64,000 nucleotides of DNA from Bacillus albus (GCF_001884185.1 NZ_MAOE01000035.1:124001-188000), one strand, 5' to 3'; shown: positions 23,702 through 31,515, numbered from the stretch's first letter. Program-made: numbers and translations. The notes: a model not told the origin generated them from the letters alone.

Positions 23702-23857
23702 AAATACTCCCCACATTTCTATTAATTTTCATAAAAGTAGATTAAAAATGTTAAATAAGAGATTTACGTTAAATGAAATCCAACTTGTTTATATTTTAAT
23801 TGTAAAGGAAAAAAAGGTTGATACGACCAGACAAACTTATACAAATTATAACTGATA

Positions 23858-23884
23858 TTTACATAAGTTAACAAAAAATTTACA
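23858..23884 (+). promoter_or_regulatory. PhoP boxes upstream of phoA
   Basis: TTTACA (23858-23863), TTAACA (23868-23873) and TTTACA (23879-23884) occur at 10-11 base steps. This matches the direct TT(A/C/T)ACA repeats bound by phosphorylated PhoP and predicts induction under phosphate limitation. Confidence 0.78.
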
Positions 23885-23962
23885 TATAACTAATTTTCTC
23901 TTAATAGTATTCTATTAAATTTGATAGTGGGAAATGAATAACCTAATTAGGGGGACAAGACA

Positions 23963-25348
23963 GTGAAAAAGTTTGTGAAAAAAGCATGGCCATTTGCGGT
24001 TGTGGCGTCGTTAGCAGTTACTTCGGTAGCAACATGGAATTTTACACGTTCTAGTGAAGTGAGTGCAGATGAGAGCGGAAGCAATGCAAAGATTAAAAAT
24101 GTTATTGTGTTAATTGGAGATGGTATGGGTCCTTCATACATGACGGCTCATCGTTATATGAAAGATAATCCGAAAACATTCGAGATGGAATCTACAGAGT
24201 TTGATAAGCATCTTGTAGGAACACAAAAGACATATCCGGAAGATGAACATGAAAATATCACAGACTCTGCATCAGCAGCAACAGCTATGTCAGCAGGAAT
24301 TAAAACATATAATGCGGCAATTGCAGTTGATAATGATAAAGCAGAAGTGAAAACTGTTCTTGAACAAGCGAAAGAAAAAGGGAAATCAACGGGACTCGTT
24401 GCTACTTCTGAAATTACACATGCAACACCAGCTGCTTTCGGTGCGCATGACATTAGTCGTAAAAATATGGACGCAATTGCAAATGATTATTTTGATGAGA
24501 AAATTAAAGGGAAGCATAAAGTAGATGTTATGCTTGGCGGCGGCGTAAAAAACTTTGTTAGAAAAGATCGTAATCTTACAGAAGAGTTTAAGAAATCTGG
24601 TTATAGCTACGTAACAGATCGAGATCAATTGTTAAATGATAAAAATGATCAAATCCTTGGTTTATTTGCACCAGGCGGTTTAGATAAAATGATTGACCGC
24701 AATGAGAAGACACCTTCATTAGAAGAAATGACAAATGCAGCAATTGAGCGTTTGAACAAAAATAAAAAAGGTTTCTTCTTAATGGTTGAAGGAAGTCAAA
24801 TTGACTGGGCAGGACATGATAATGATATTGTTGGTGCAATGAGTGAAATGGAAGACTTTGAAAAAGCATTTAAAGCTGCGATTGAGTTTGCGAAAAAAGA
24901 TAAAAATACGTTAGTCATTGCAACGGCAGACCACGCTACTGGCGGGTTATCTTTAGGTGCGAATGGTGAGTACAACTTTAAAGTAGATCCAATTAAAGCT
25001 GCAAAACGCACACCGGACTTCATGGCAAATGAGATTGCAAAAGGTGCAAATGTAGAAGAAACATTGAAAAAATATATTGATTTACAATTAACACCTGAAG
25101 AAATTAAAGCGGTAAATGATATTGCTCCTTCAAAAGATGTAACAAAGATTGATAATGCGATTGAGGATATTTTCAATAAGCGTTCAGTTACAGGATGGAC
25201 AACAGGTGGACATACAGGGGAAGATGTAAACGTATATGCATTTGGACCTGGTAAATACTTGTTCTCTGGCGTTCAAGAGAATACAAATATCGCTAAACGT
25301 GTCTTTGATATCGTTGGCGGTGGCGATCCGAATAAAGGAAGACGCTAA
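23963..25348 (+). CDS. phoA: Secreted alkaline phosphatase
   Basis: A 461-residue phosphomonoesterase that releases phosphate outside the cell. It has an N-terminal signal or anchor segment (AWPFAVVASLAVTSVATWNF), the metal site VIVLIGDGMG, the nucleophile Ser in TDSASAATAMSAG, EGSQIDWAGHDND, TADHATGG and TGGHTGEDV, which are all metal or phosphate ligand motifs of the PhoA family. Its start follows TTAGGGGGAC. PhoP boxes lie upstream. A hairpin separates it from the lipoprotein gene behind it. B. subtilis has several paralogues, so phoA versus phoB naming is uncertain. Confidence 0.93.
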   Translation: MKKFVKKAWPFAVVASLAVTSVATWNFTRSSEVSADESGSNAKIKNVIVLIGDGMGPSYMTAHRYMKDNPKTFEMESTEFDKHLVGTQKTYPEDEHENITDSASAATAMSAGIKTYNAAIAVDNDKAEVKTVLEQAKEKGKSTGLVATSEITHATPAAFGAHDISRKNMDAIANDYFDEKIKGKHKVDVMLGGGVKNFVRKDRNLTEEFKKSGYSYVTDRDQLLNDKNDQILGLFAPGGLDKMIDRNEKTPSLEEMTNAAIERLNKNKKGFFLMVEGSQIDWAGHDNDIVGAMSEMEDFEKAFKAAIEFAKKDKNTLVIATADHATGGLSLGANGEYNFKVDPIKAAKRTPDFMANEIAKGANVEETLKKYIDLQLTPEEIKAVNDIAPSKDVTKIDNAIEDIFNKRSVTGWTTGGHTGEDVNVYAFGPGKYLFSGVQENTNIAKRVFDIVGGGDPNKGRR

Positions 25349-25357
25349 TTATAAATG

Positions 25358-25389
25358 AAAGTGAGGCGAAATGCCTCACTTTTCTTTTT
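25358..25389 (+). terminator. terminator after phoA
   Basis: AAAGTGAGGC (25358-25367) pairs with GCCTCACTTT (25373-25382) followed by TCTTTTT. Confidence 0.9.
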
Positions 25390-25402
25390 AGGAGATGGGA
25401 AG

Positions 25403-25870
25403 ATGAGGGCTTTTTTCATGGGAATAGGATCCCTTCTAATAGGTGTATTATTGCTAGTTGGATGTCAATCCGAAGAGAATAAGATAGAACAAAAAGCTAC
25501 TACTACAAAAGCTGAGGAAAAGGTACAAATAACGAAAGAAGAAGAAAAATTGATTCAAGATGTTATGGAGAAATTTGTACTGACGACAAATGAAAAAAAT
25601 CTTGCTGAACATATGGAGTTATTTTCAAAGAAGATGCCAAGTGCTGAAGACTTAAAAACGCAAAAAGAAGCAGCTTTTCAAAAGGGAAATAAGAATATTG
25701 AATTGGAACATATAGACATAAAAGCTAGTAAAGCAGGGTATGTTGTTGTTGAAACAAAAGAAAAGGAAATAGATGGAGAAATCACTCTTCAGAAAAAAGT
25801 ACAGTATGCACTTGGAAAAGAAGAGGATGGTTGGAAAATTGAAGAGGTTCGCACGATAGAGAAGAAATAA
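25403..25870 (+). CDS. Small lipoprotein of unknown function
   Basis: A 155-residue lipoprotein with signal peptide FFMGIGSLLIGVLLLVGC (lipobox LVGC). After it comes a charged helical linker and a single small domain (about residues 45-150) that looks like an NTF2-like fold, with VMEKFVLTTNEKNLAEHMELFS and a closing VQYALGKEEDGWKIEEVRTIEK strand pair. The ATG at 25403 lies after AGGAGATGGG; the longer frame from 25355 would read through the phoA terminator. The stop codon TAA (25868-25870) is the first three bases of a palindromic repeat. Confidence 0.78.
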   Translation: MRAFFMGIGSLLIGVLLLVGCQSEENKIEQKATTTKAEEKVQITKEEEKLIQDVMEKFVLTTNEKNLAEHMELFSKKMPSAEDLKTQKEAAFQKGNKNIELEHIDIKASKAGYVVVETKEKEIDGEITLQKKVQYALGKEEDGWKIEEVRTIEKK

Positions 25871-25918
25871 AGTGAAACTTTAATCTGGGAGTCTTGCTGC
25901 CTGTAAATAGTGAAATAA
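25868..25918. repeat. bcr1-like repeat, internally deleted copy (A1)
   Basis: It begins TAAAGTGAAACTTTAATC exactly like the repeat at 57326, then continues TGGGAGTCTTGCTGCCTG and a TAAATAG tail that match the far end of that repeat (TGGGGGTCTTACTGCCCG and GCGAATAG). About 100 internal bases are missing, so only the two ends are joined. Confidence 0.7.
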
Positions 25919-25948
25919 AAAAGGTTCTCATTGGCGAGAACCTTTTTC
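25917..25948. terminator. hairpin between the two repeat copies
   Basis: AAGGTTCTC (25921-25929) pairs with GAGAACCTT (25936-25944), A-run before and TTTTT after. It can terminate transcripts of both convergent neighbours. Confidence 0.85.
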
Positions 25949-25950
25949 TA

Positions 25951-26070
25951 TCCCGCGTTAACGGACAGTAAAACTCCCACCTCAAAATTCAGTTGGAGCA
26001 AAGAAGTTAGGTGGGAGTCGGGCTGTCCGTTAACGTCCGATTGATGAGGGCTGATTAAAGTTTCACTTTA
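25951..26070. repeat. bcr1-like palindromic repeat, inverted copy (A2)
   Basis: On the minus strand it aligns with the repeat at 57326-57478 over its whole length except a missing CAGCGGGGG hairpin. It ends (plus strand) in GATTAAAGTTTCACTTTA (26053-26070). Nested stems GTTAACGGACAG/CTGTCCGTTAAC and ACTCCCACCT/AGGTGGGAGT make a long hairpin. B. cereus group chromosomes carry many such bcr1 elements; identity with bcr1 is from memory and was not checked. Confidence 0.75.
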
Positions 26071-26718
26071 TAGTGGTAACATAATTTGATTTGAGCATGC
26101 TTCGATATCATCAATATCTTGGCGAATGGTTGCCATTTTATTATCAAGATCTTCAGCTTTCATTGCTGCATCATGTAGTTCATCTTTTAAATACTCAGGT
26201 ATTTTCCCTTCATATTTATAATACAGTTTATGTTCCAAACTCGCCCAGAAGTCCATTGCTAGCGTACGTAATTGAATCTCTGCAAAGACTTCTTTTGTAC
26301 CTGAATTCAGTGATAAAGGATATTTAATAATCATGTGTAAACTTTTATAGCCATTTTGTTTTGGGTTAGTAATATAATCTTTTACTTCTATGATTTCCAT
26401 ATCTTCACGTTTTTGAATGACATTTTTTAAATGATAGATATCTTCTACGAAGCAACATGTAATACGAATGCCGATGATGTCTTGTAAATGCGTTTGTGCA
26501 TTTTCAACTGTCGGTAATAAATTTTTACGCTCAAGCTTTTTAATAATACTTTCAGGTTGTTTTAATCTTGTTTTTATATGTTCAAACGGGTTGTAATCCT
26601 CTAAAAATTGGGCTTCCCGGTTCATAATTTCAAATTTAGTTTTTAACTCTTCTAAAGCAAATGTATATGGTAGTACAAAAGCTTTCCAGTAGTTAACTGT
26701 TGATTGATTATATTCCAT
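26068..26718 (-). CDS. relP: Small alarmone synthetase (RelP/SasA type)
   Basis: A 216-residue (p)ppGpp synthetase with only the synthetase domain and no hydrolase or ACT domain. Family landmarks are HIKTRLKQPESIIKKLERK, LQDIIGIRITCCFVEDIY with the catalytic Asp, NGYKSLHMIIKYP, and VFAEIQLRTLAMDFWASLEHKLYYKY. Compared with the two B. subtilis enzymes from memory, the N-terminal ALEELKTKFEIM and NPFEHIKTR parts fit YwaC (SasA/RelP) better than YjbM (RelQ). Its stop codon is formed by the end of the palindromic repeat A2. It stands alone. Confidence 0.9.
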   Translation of the reverse strand: MEYNQSTVNYWKAFVLPYTFALEELKTKFEIMNREAQFLEDYNPFEHIKTRLKQPESIIKKLERKNLLPTVENAQTHLQDIIGIRITCCFVEDIYHLKNVIQKREDMEIIEVKDYITNPKQNGYKSLHMIIKYPLSLNSGTKEVFAEIQLRTLAMDFWASLEHKLYYKYEGKIPEYLKDELHDAAMKAEDLDNKMATIRQDIDDIEACSNQIMLPL

Positions 26719-26758
26719 TTATATACACACCTTTTCTTATTTACAAGTGAGGTTGTTA

Positions 26759-26830
26759 TTATACTAAACACCAAATCATGTAGGCGCAAGCAGCAAATGA
26801 TGAGATCATAAAACGATATTTAGTTTTCAT
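26759..26830 (-). CDS. Very small hydrophobic peptide
   Basis: A 23-residue frame, MKTKYRFMISSFAACAYMIW plus CLV, placed 6-8 bases after a good AAAGGAGCTG site on the minus strand. A basic N-terminus is followed by one hydrophobic segment, so it could be a single-pass membrane peptide. No family is recognised. It sits between the alarmone synthetase and the L33 gene. Its size means chance cannot be excluded. Confidence 0.45.
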   Translation of the reverse strand: MKTKYRFMISSFAACAYMIWCLV

Positions 26831-26969
26831 AATTTCAGCTCCTTTCGATTAAAATTCTATATAAATAAACGTGATTGTTAATAAGTTCACTATGTACAAT
26901 TCCTATAGTAATAGATTCGTGTGAATTTCGTATGAACTAATTGTTTCAGCTTTTTGTCTTTTTTTGCAA

Positions 26970-26998
26970 TTGACAAATAGAATGAAGTTATATAATAT
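26970..26998 (+). promoter_or_regulatory. sigma-A promoter of rpmG
   Basis: TTGACA (26970-26975) and TAATAT (26993-26998) are separated by 17 bases. The Zur-type palindrome begins just after the -10 box and would cover the transcription start. Confidence 0.75.
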
Positions 26999-27000
26999 AT

Positions 27001-27021
27001 AAACCGTAATCATTACGATTT
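27001..27021. promoter_or_regulatory. Zur box upstream of rpmG
   Basis: CGTAATCATTACG (27005-27017) is a perfect 6-1-6 palindrome inside AAACC...GATTT flanks and matches the Bacillus Zur operator TCGTAATNATTACGA with one base different. Zur bound to zinc would repress the L33 gene. Confidence 0.8.
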
Positions 27022-27055
27022 AGTTTGCGATCTTTAAAAGAAAGGAGAATTACGT

Positions 27056-27205
27056 ATGCGTGTAAATATTACATTAGCTTGTACAGAGTGCGGTGATCGT
27101 AATTATATTTCTAAAAAGAATAAACGAAACAATCCAGAGCGCATCGAACTAAAAAAATATTGTCCACGATTAAAGCGAGTAACGTTACATCGTGAAACGA
27201 AGTAG
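27056..27205 (+). CDS. rpmG: Ribosomal protein L33 (Zur-controlled paralogue)
   Basis: A 49-residue L33. The N-terminal CTEC pair is intact, but the C-terminal pair is reduced to one Cys in KKYCPRLKR, so only three of the four zinc ligands of a C+ L33 remain. The scaffold ([31 protein letters not shown]) resembles the zinc-free C- type. With the Zur box this fits a replacement L33 made when zinc is scarce, as described for B. subtilis. The start follows AAAGGAG. A terminator follows immediately. Confidence 0.92.
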   Translation: MRVNITLACTECGDRNYISKKNKRNNPERIELKKYCPRLKRVTLHRETK

Positions 27206-27234
27206 AAGACTAGACATATCTCTAGTCTTTTTTG
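27206..27234 (+). terminator. terminator after rpmG
   Basis: AAGACTAGA (27206-27214) pairs with TCTAGTCTT (27221-27229), followed by TTTTT. Confidence 0.93.
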
Positions 27235-27293
27235 TTTATATTTTTTTGGTTGTGTTTGTTATAATTACCTTAAATTGTAATAAGGGGAGCGGT

Positions 27294-28793
27294 ATGGTGA
27301 ATCAAAAAGATAAAGAAAGAAAAGAACAAGTGTCTCATATAATTAACATTCCAGATGATTATAGACTTGTAGTAGACGATCAAGAAGGCGTAGATGACCC
27401 GTATCATCTATTATGGTGGGAGCATAAAGAGGATGAGGAGAGAACGATACAAATTACGCTGAATAGACATACTGGTAATTTAATAGAGTTTAGGATAGGT
27501 GATGAAAATTATTTTTCAAGTGGTAAGGCAGCGATAGAGGAAAATAAATCCAGAGAGATTGCAAATGTATTTTTAAAAAAATATACAAAAGAAGGATATG
27601 AATTTTATACATATTTAACGGTTAAGGACGACTGGCGTGGTTGGAAAGAAGTAAATTATATGCAAGAAGTGAATGGCTATCCATTGCCGAACACAGGGTG
27701 TGTCGTGCAAGTTCATCCTTCAGGTAATGTTATGCATTTTCATTATAATGGACAAAAAGCTATTAATGAAAAAACGGTATGGCCAAGTGGAATTGTTGCG
27801 GGGAACGTCGTCTTAGAAAATTTGAAAGCTAGACAAGATATGAGACTTGTATTTGTGGATTTAACACACTCTTCATGTGAGTATGAAAATGGAGAGGCAG
27901 TAAAAGGGTACCATCTTGTATATGAACCAGAACCTAGCCATGCGTTTATTAAAGCAAGTACAGGTAAAGATTTATATGGGCCTGATCATTATAAATTACC
28001 TTCTACAGTACTTATTGATAAACCGCTAAAGAGTAGTCCGAAAAAAGACGTGCTTGATCTATTTGATTGGGACAAGGAGAAATTTGTAAAATTAGATAAA
28101 AAAGTAGATGAGGATGAAGTCTGGATAAAATTTGTATTAAAAGAAGAATTAAAAAAAGAAATAAAAGAGAAGGATCCATATTCAATAGATGAGTTCTATA
28201 AAAAGCATGTTCCAATGCTGAAGCATGATGAATTTGTTGTAATTACTCTAGATAAAGAAACAAATCAATTGCTTTCTTTTTTTATGTGGAAGGGTGAGAA
28301 AAAAAGAAGAACAATCTTATCAAGAGACCAATGTTTAGACAAAGCACTTCAATTTTTGGAACGAGTTATTCCAAATGTTACACAATATTTACGTCTTTGG
28401 GAAGAACGTGAAGAAGATGAAGATGGAGTTGAGAGATTCTCCTTTTCAATATATGTAAATGACATTCAAGTAGAGGGAAAATATATTATGATCAACATCA
28501 ATGCAGAAAATGGTGCTGTGATGCATTATTCAGGAGAATCTAGCAATATTATAAAAGAATTACTCACATATGAAACAACACCAAAAGTAACAAAGGAAAA
28601 AGCATTAGAAATATACAGAGGGGCCATGCGAGTTCGTTTAGAATGGTTTTTAGAGAATGATGTAGAGGAAACAAGCTACGAACTACTGTATAAACAAACA
28701 ACGGATAAAAACTATAAAGAACCCTTCGATTGTAGTCGAGAACTGCGTTATATTGATGCCAACACAGGGGAGAGAATTTGGAGTGAATACTAG
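27294..28793 (+). CDS. YcdB/YcdC-like repeat-domain protein
   Basis: A 499-residue protein with two or more PepSY-like YcdB modules. Recurring patterns are a strand pair with LNRHTGNLIEFRI or LDKETNQLLSFFMW, a helix with SREIANVFLKKYTKEGYEF or RDQCLDKALQFLERVIP, and Y-x-x-x-NGYPLPNTGCVVQVHPSGNVMHFHY. The function is unknown. The ATG at 27294 follows AAGGGGAG. A longer in-frame GTG at 27192 lies inside rpmG and its terminator, so it is rejected; with the 27294 start there is no signal peptide. The stop codon lies in a 40-bp palindrome. Confidence 0.75.
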   Translation: MVNQKDKERKEQVSHIINIPDDYRLVVDDQEGVDDPYHLLWWEHKEDEERTIQITLNRHTGNLIEFRIGDENYFSSGKAAIEENKSREIANVFLKKYTKEGYEFYTYLTVKDDWRGWKEVNYMQEVNGYPLPNTGCVVQVHPSGNVMHFHYNGQKAINEKTVWPSGIVAGNVVLENLKARQDMRLVFVDLTHSSCEYENGEAVKGYHLVYEPEPSHAFIKASTGKDLYGPDHYKLPSTVLIDKPLKSSPKKDVLDLFDWDKEKFVKLDKKVDEDEVWIKFVLKEELKKEIKEKDPYSIDEFYKKHVPMLKHDEFVVITLDKETNQLLSFFMWKGEKKRRTILSRDQCLDKALQFLERVIPNVTQYLRLWEEREEDEDGVERFSFSIYVNDIQVEGKYIMININAENGAVMHYSGESSNIIKELLTYETTPKVTKEKALEIYRGAMRVRLEWFLENDVEETSYELLYKQTTDKNYKEPFDCSRELRYIDANTGERIWSEY

Positions 28794-28830
28794 TAAAAGC
28801 CAATCGATACGTATCGATTGGCTTTTACTA
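28791..28830. terminator. 40-bp perfect palindrome, bidirectional terminator
   Basis: The arm TAGTAAAAGCCAATCGATAC (28791-28810) is followed without a spacer by its exact reverse complement (28811-28830). It includes the upstream stop codon TAG and lies between convergent genes. Confidence 0.88.
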
Positions 28831-28848
28831 TGTTCTTACAATCATTTA

Positions 28849-29535
28849 TTAATTGCTGTTAAGTGGTTGAAGAATACCATCTTGAGCTTTTGACCAATTA
28901 TATAGGTTTCCATCAGATCCCACTGCAAAATTTAGCGCACGAGAGTTCTCAGCAGATTCGCGTCCGTATAATACGTCGTATAGCTTAATGCCATTTATTG
29001 TGCCAATTAGTTTGTCTTCGCTGGAGCTGTAACGGATTTCATTTGAGCGAGCTCCCATTCTTTTTTCTAGAACTTTTATAGCATCTTCACTTGTGAATGT
29101 AATAGTATCGGTTTGTTTATTTGGTTGCTTAGCTGGTTGTTGCTCTTTTTGCGTGTTTTTAGATTCTGCTTCAGGTTTTGTGTTGTTTTCAGGTTTTGTG
29201 TTGTTTTCAGGTTTTGTGTTGTTTTCAGGTTTTGTGTTGTTTTCAGGTTTTGTGTTGTTTTCAGGTTTTGTGTTGTTCTCAGGTTTTGTGTTGTTCTCAG
29301 GTTTTGTGTTGTTCTCAGGTTTTACGTTGTTCTCGGTTTTTGCGTTGTTCTCAGCTTTTGCACTGTCTTCAGTTTTTTTGCTATCTTCCGTTTTTGTACC
29401 GTCTTTTGATACGGCAGTATCTTGTTTAGTAGCTTCAGTTTTTGTAGGAGACGTTTGTTGTCCACAAGCTGAAAGTAAGAAAAATAATGATGTGAGTATT
29501 ACAAGTTTTCTAATTTGTGATGTAGCGTATCGCAT
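28849..29535 (-). CDS. Lipoprotein with NNTKPE tandem repeats
   Basis: A 228-residue lipoprotein. The signal peptide has lipobox LLSAC (Cys24). A low-complexity stalk (about residues 28-130) contains nine units of the hexapeptide NN(T/V)KPE preceded by degenerate AENNAKTE units. A compact C-terminal domain of about 75 residues begins at TITFTSEDAIKVLEKRMG and ends SKAQDGILQPLNSN. The stalk likely spans the cell wall. The ATG at 29535 follows GAAAGAGGTG; the longer frame lacks a site. No function is assigned. Confidence 0.82.
   Translation of the reverse strand: MRYATSQIRKLVILTSLFFLLSACGQQTSPTKTEATKQDTAVSKDGTKTEDSKKTEDSAKAENNAKTENNVKPENNTKPENNTKPENNTKPENNTKPENNTKPENNTKPENNTKPENNTKPEAESKNTQKEQQPAKQPNKQTDTITFTSEDAIKVLEKRMGARSNEIRYSSSEDKLIGTINGIKLYDVLYGRESAENSRALNFAVGSDGNLYNWSKAQDGILQPLNSN
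29172..29333. repeat. 18-bp tandem repeat (VNTR) inside the lipoprotein gene
   Basis: Nine units of 18 bases: eight carry CAGGTTTTGTGTTGTT and the ninth is a TTTACG variant. Early units end in TTTTC and the later ones in TTCTC. Because 18 is divisible by three, copy changes alter stalk length without a frameshift. Confidence 0.95.
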
Positions 29536-29722
29536 GAAAACACCTCTTTCAAAATTTTGGAATCTTACATATTGTAATACATTGGAAAAAATATGCAAGG
29601 TATAAAAGACTTATTTCGCTCGACAAAAAGCTAAGGAATCCATATTTATATCGTACAGACACAAACAACCTTACGCCCACATACACATAGTAAAGACCAC
29701 TATTTTGGCGGAGGTGAAAGGT

Positions 29723-30436
29723 TTGAGTCTATTCGCCGCAATTGGATATATGGTTCGAGAAGTGTTTGTCTTTGTTTCATATGTAAAGAACAATGCGTTT
29801 CCGCAGCCGTTATCATCAGACGATGAGAGAAAGTACTTAGAGTTAATGGAGCAAGGTGATGCTCAAGCGAGGAATTTGTTAATTGAACATAATTTACGGC
29901 TTGTAGCTCATATCGTTAAGAAGTTTGAAAACACAGGGGAAGATGCAGAAGATTTAATTTCAATTGGTACAATCGGGCTTATTAAAGCGATCGAGAGCTA
30001 TTCAGCAGGAAAAGGCACAAAACTTGCGACGTATGCAGCACGCTGTATTGAAAATGAAATTTTGATGCATTTACGTGTACTAAAGAAAACAAAAAAGGAC
30101 GTTTCACTTCATGACCCGATCGGGCAAGATAAAGAGGGGAATGAAATATCGCTTATTGATATATTAAAATCAGAGTCTGAAGATGTAATTGATATGATTC
30201 AGCTTAGTATGGAGTTAGAAAAGATTAAAGAGTATATCGATATTTTAGACGAACGGGAGAAAGAAGTAATCGTGAAGCGTTTTGGACTGGGGCTTGATAA
30301 GGAGAAAACGCAACGAGAGATTGCAAAGGCACTCGGTATTTCCAGAAGCTACGTATCAAGAATTGAAAAGCGTGCTTTAATGAAAATGTTCCATGAATTT
30401 GTAAGAGCAGAGAAAGAGAAAAAAGCGAAAGAATAA
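29723..30436 (+). CDS. sigK: Sporulation sigma factor sigma-K (intact gene)
   Basis: The late mother-cell sigma factor. The 237 residues contain the pro-sequence [19 protein letters not shown], cleaved before [11 protein letters not shown] by SpoIVFB, then region 2 ([55 protein letters not shown]) and region 4 ([38 protein letters not shown]). It is uninterrupted, unlike B. subtilis where the skin element splits it. TTG at 29723 lies 7 bases after GGAGGTG; the upstream TTG at 29705 is inside that site. CATACACAT at 29680-29688 resembles a sigma-E -10 box. Confidence 0.95.
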
Positions 30437-30446
30437 TGTCCATTGC

Positions 30447-30483
30447 AAGCAGCCGTATTTTAAAATGGGCTGCTTTTCTTTTT
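30447..30483 (+). terminator. terminator after sigK
   Basis: AAGCAGCC (30447-30454) pairs with GGCTGCTT (30468-30475), with ATTTTAAAAT inside the loop, followed by TTCTTTTT. Confidence 0.9.
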
Positions 30484-30627
30484 GGAAATAAGGAAAGAAA
30501 AAGAGTTCTGTTCAGAAGAAATACATGTTCACTGTTGAAAATGACGGATTCTATCTGTAATATTAGAGGGTGCTAAACAATTTAAGAATAATACCATACT
30601 TAGTTTTCTGCATGTATAATATGGTGG

Positions 30628-30676
30628 TTCTATATGATATGTGGGAATAAGAACCAATTTTACATATGATATAGAA
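30628..30676. other. Inverted repeat upstream of psd
   Basis: TTCTATATGATATGT (30628-30642) and ACATATGATATAGAA (30662-30676) pair at 14 of 15 positions. A -10-like TATAAT at 30616-30621 lies just upstream, so the hairpin would be in the psd leader. No known regulator is recognised. Confidence 0.4.
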
Positions 30677-30726
30677 GGAAAAGAAGGGGAAGCTAAAGTT
30701 ATAGACTGATTAGGAGGTTTCGCAAT

Positions 30727-31515
30727 TTGCGACGTACATTATATCGACTTATGATCGAACTTACAAATGGTCGTTTTACTTCTTATATATTACGTAAATT
30801 TGCACAATCTCGTTTGAGCTCTATCATTATTCCATCGTATGCGAAAGTTTTTCAAATTAATCAAGATGAGATGGAAAAGGGTTTGAAGGAATATAGAACA
30901 TTGCATGAATTATTTACGCGTAAGCTAAAAGAAGGAAAGCGTAGTATTGATACAGATGCATCGAGTATCGTTAGTCCTGTTGATGGTGTTTTTGCTGATC
31001 AAGGTCCTATTGAGGACACAAAAACATTTGATATTAAAGGCAAGCGTTATTCGATTGTGGATATGCTAGGTAATGAAGAACGTGCACAGCGATATGCAGG
31101 TGGTACATACATGGTTATTTATTTAAGCCCAAGTCATTATCATCGTATTCATAGTCCGCTTTCTGGTTCTGTGACTGAAAGATTTGTACTCGGTAGAAAA
31201 TCATATCCGGTAAATGCAGCTGGTATGGAATACGGGAAAGAACCGTTGTCAAAAAATTATCGCTCTGTTACAGAAGTGAATAGTGACGGTGAACATATGG
31301 CACTTGTAAAAGTAGGAGCTATGTTTGTAAATAGTATTGAGCTGCTGCATGAAAAAGACGTTGTTCAAAAAGGTGAAGAAATGGCATACTTTACATTCGG
31401 TTCAACAGTTGTGTTATTGTTTGAAAAAGATATGATAAGAGTAGTGCAGGAATTGAAGAGTGGACAAGAGCTTCGCCTTGGTGAAAAAATTGCTACTCGA
31501 TTGGCTCATAAGTAA
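30727..31515 (+). CDS. psd: Phosphatidylserine decarboxylase proenzyme
   Basis: A membrane-bound pyruvoyl enzyme that converts phosphatidylserine to phosphatidylethanolamine. The 262 residues match the B. subtilis length. Motifs are [26 protein letters not shown], and [12 protein letters not shown], where the chain self-cleaves at Gly-Ser and the Ser becomes the pyruvoyl group. The TTG start lies 8 bases after AGGAGG. In B. subtilis psd follows pssA; here the preceding gene is sigK, and 290 bases of upstream sequence hold its own promoter. Confidence 0.95.
   Translation: MRRTLYRLMIELTNGRFTSYILRKFAQSRLSSIIIPSYAKVFQINQDEMEKGLKEYRTLHELFTRKLKEGKRSIDTDASSIVSPVDGVFADQGPIEDTKTFDIKGKRYSIVDMLGNEERAQRYAGGTYMVIYLSPSHYHRIHSPLSGSVTERFVLGRKSYPVNAAGMEYGKEPLSKNYRSVTEVNSDGEHMALVKVGAMFVNSIELLHEKDVVQKGEEMAYFTFGSTVVLLFEKDMIRVVQELKSGQELRLGEKIATRLAHK

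Noticed and set aside
27192-27293. Longer N-terminus of the YcdB-like protein with a hydrophobic segment
   Set aside because: The GTG start is inside rpmG, and the extra codons run through the rpmG terminator T-run, which creates the apparent hydrophobic stretch; a strong ribosome binding site precedes the ATG at 27294.
29172-29333. Possible CRISPR-like array
   Set aside because: Units are directly adjacent 18-mers without spacers, and they lie inside a coding frame.
29093-29605. Plus-strand open frames rich in Phe, Cys and Val opposite the lipoprotein
   Set aside because: They are antisense readings of the 18-bp tandem repeat; there is no ribosome binding site, and composition follows the repeat.
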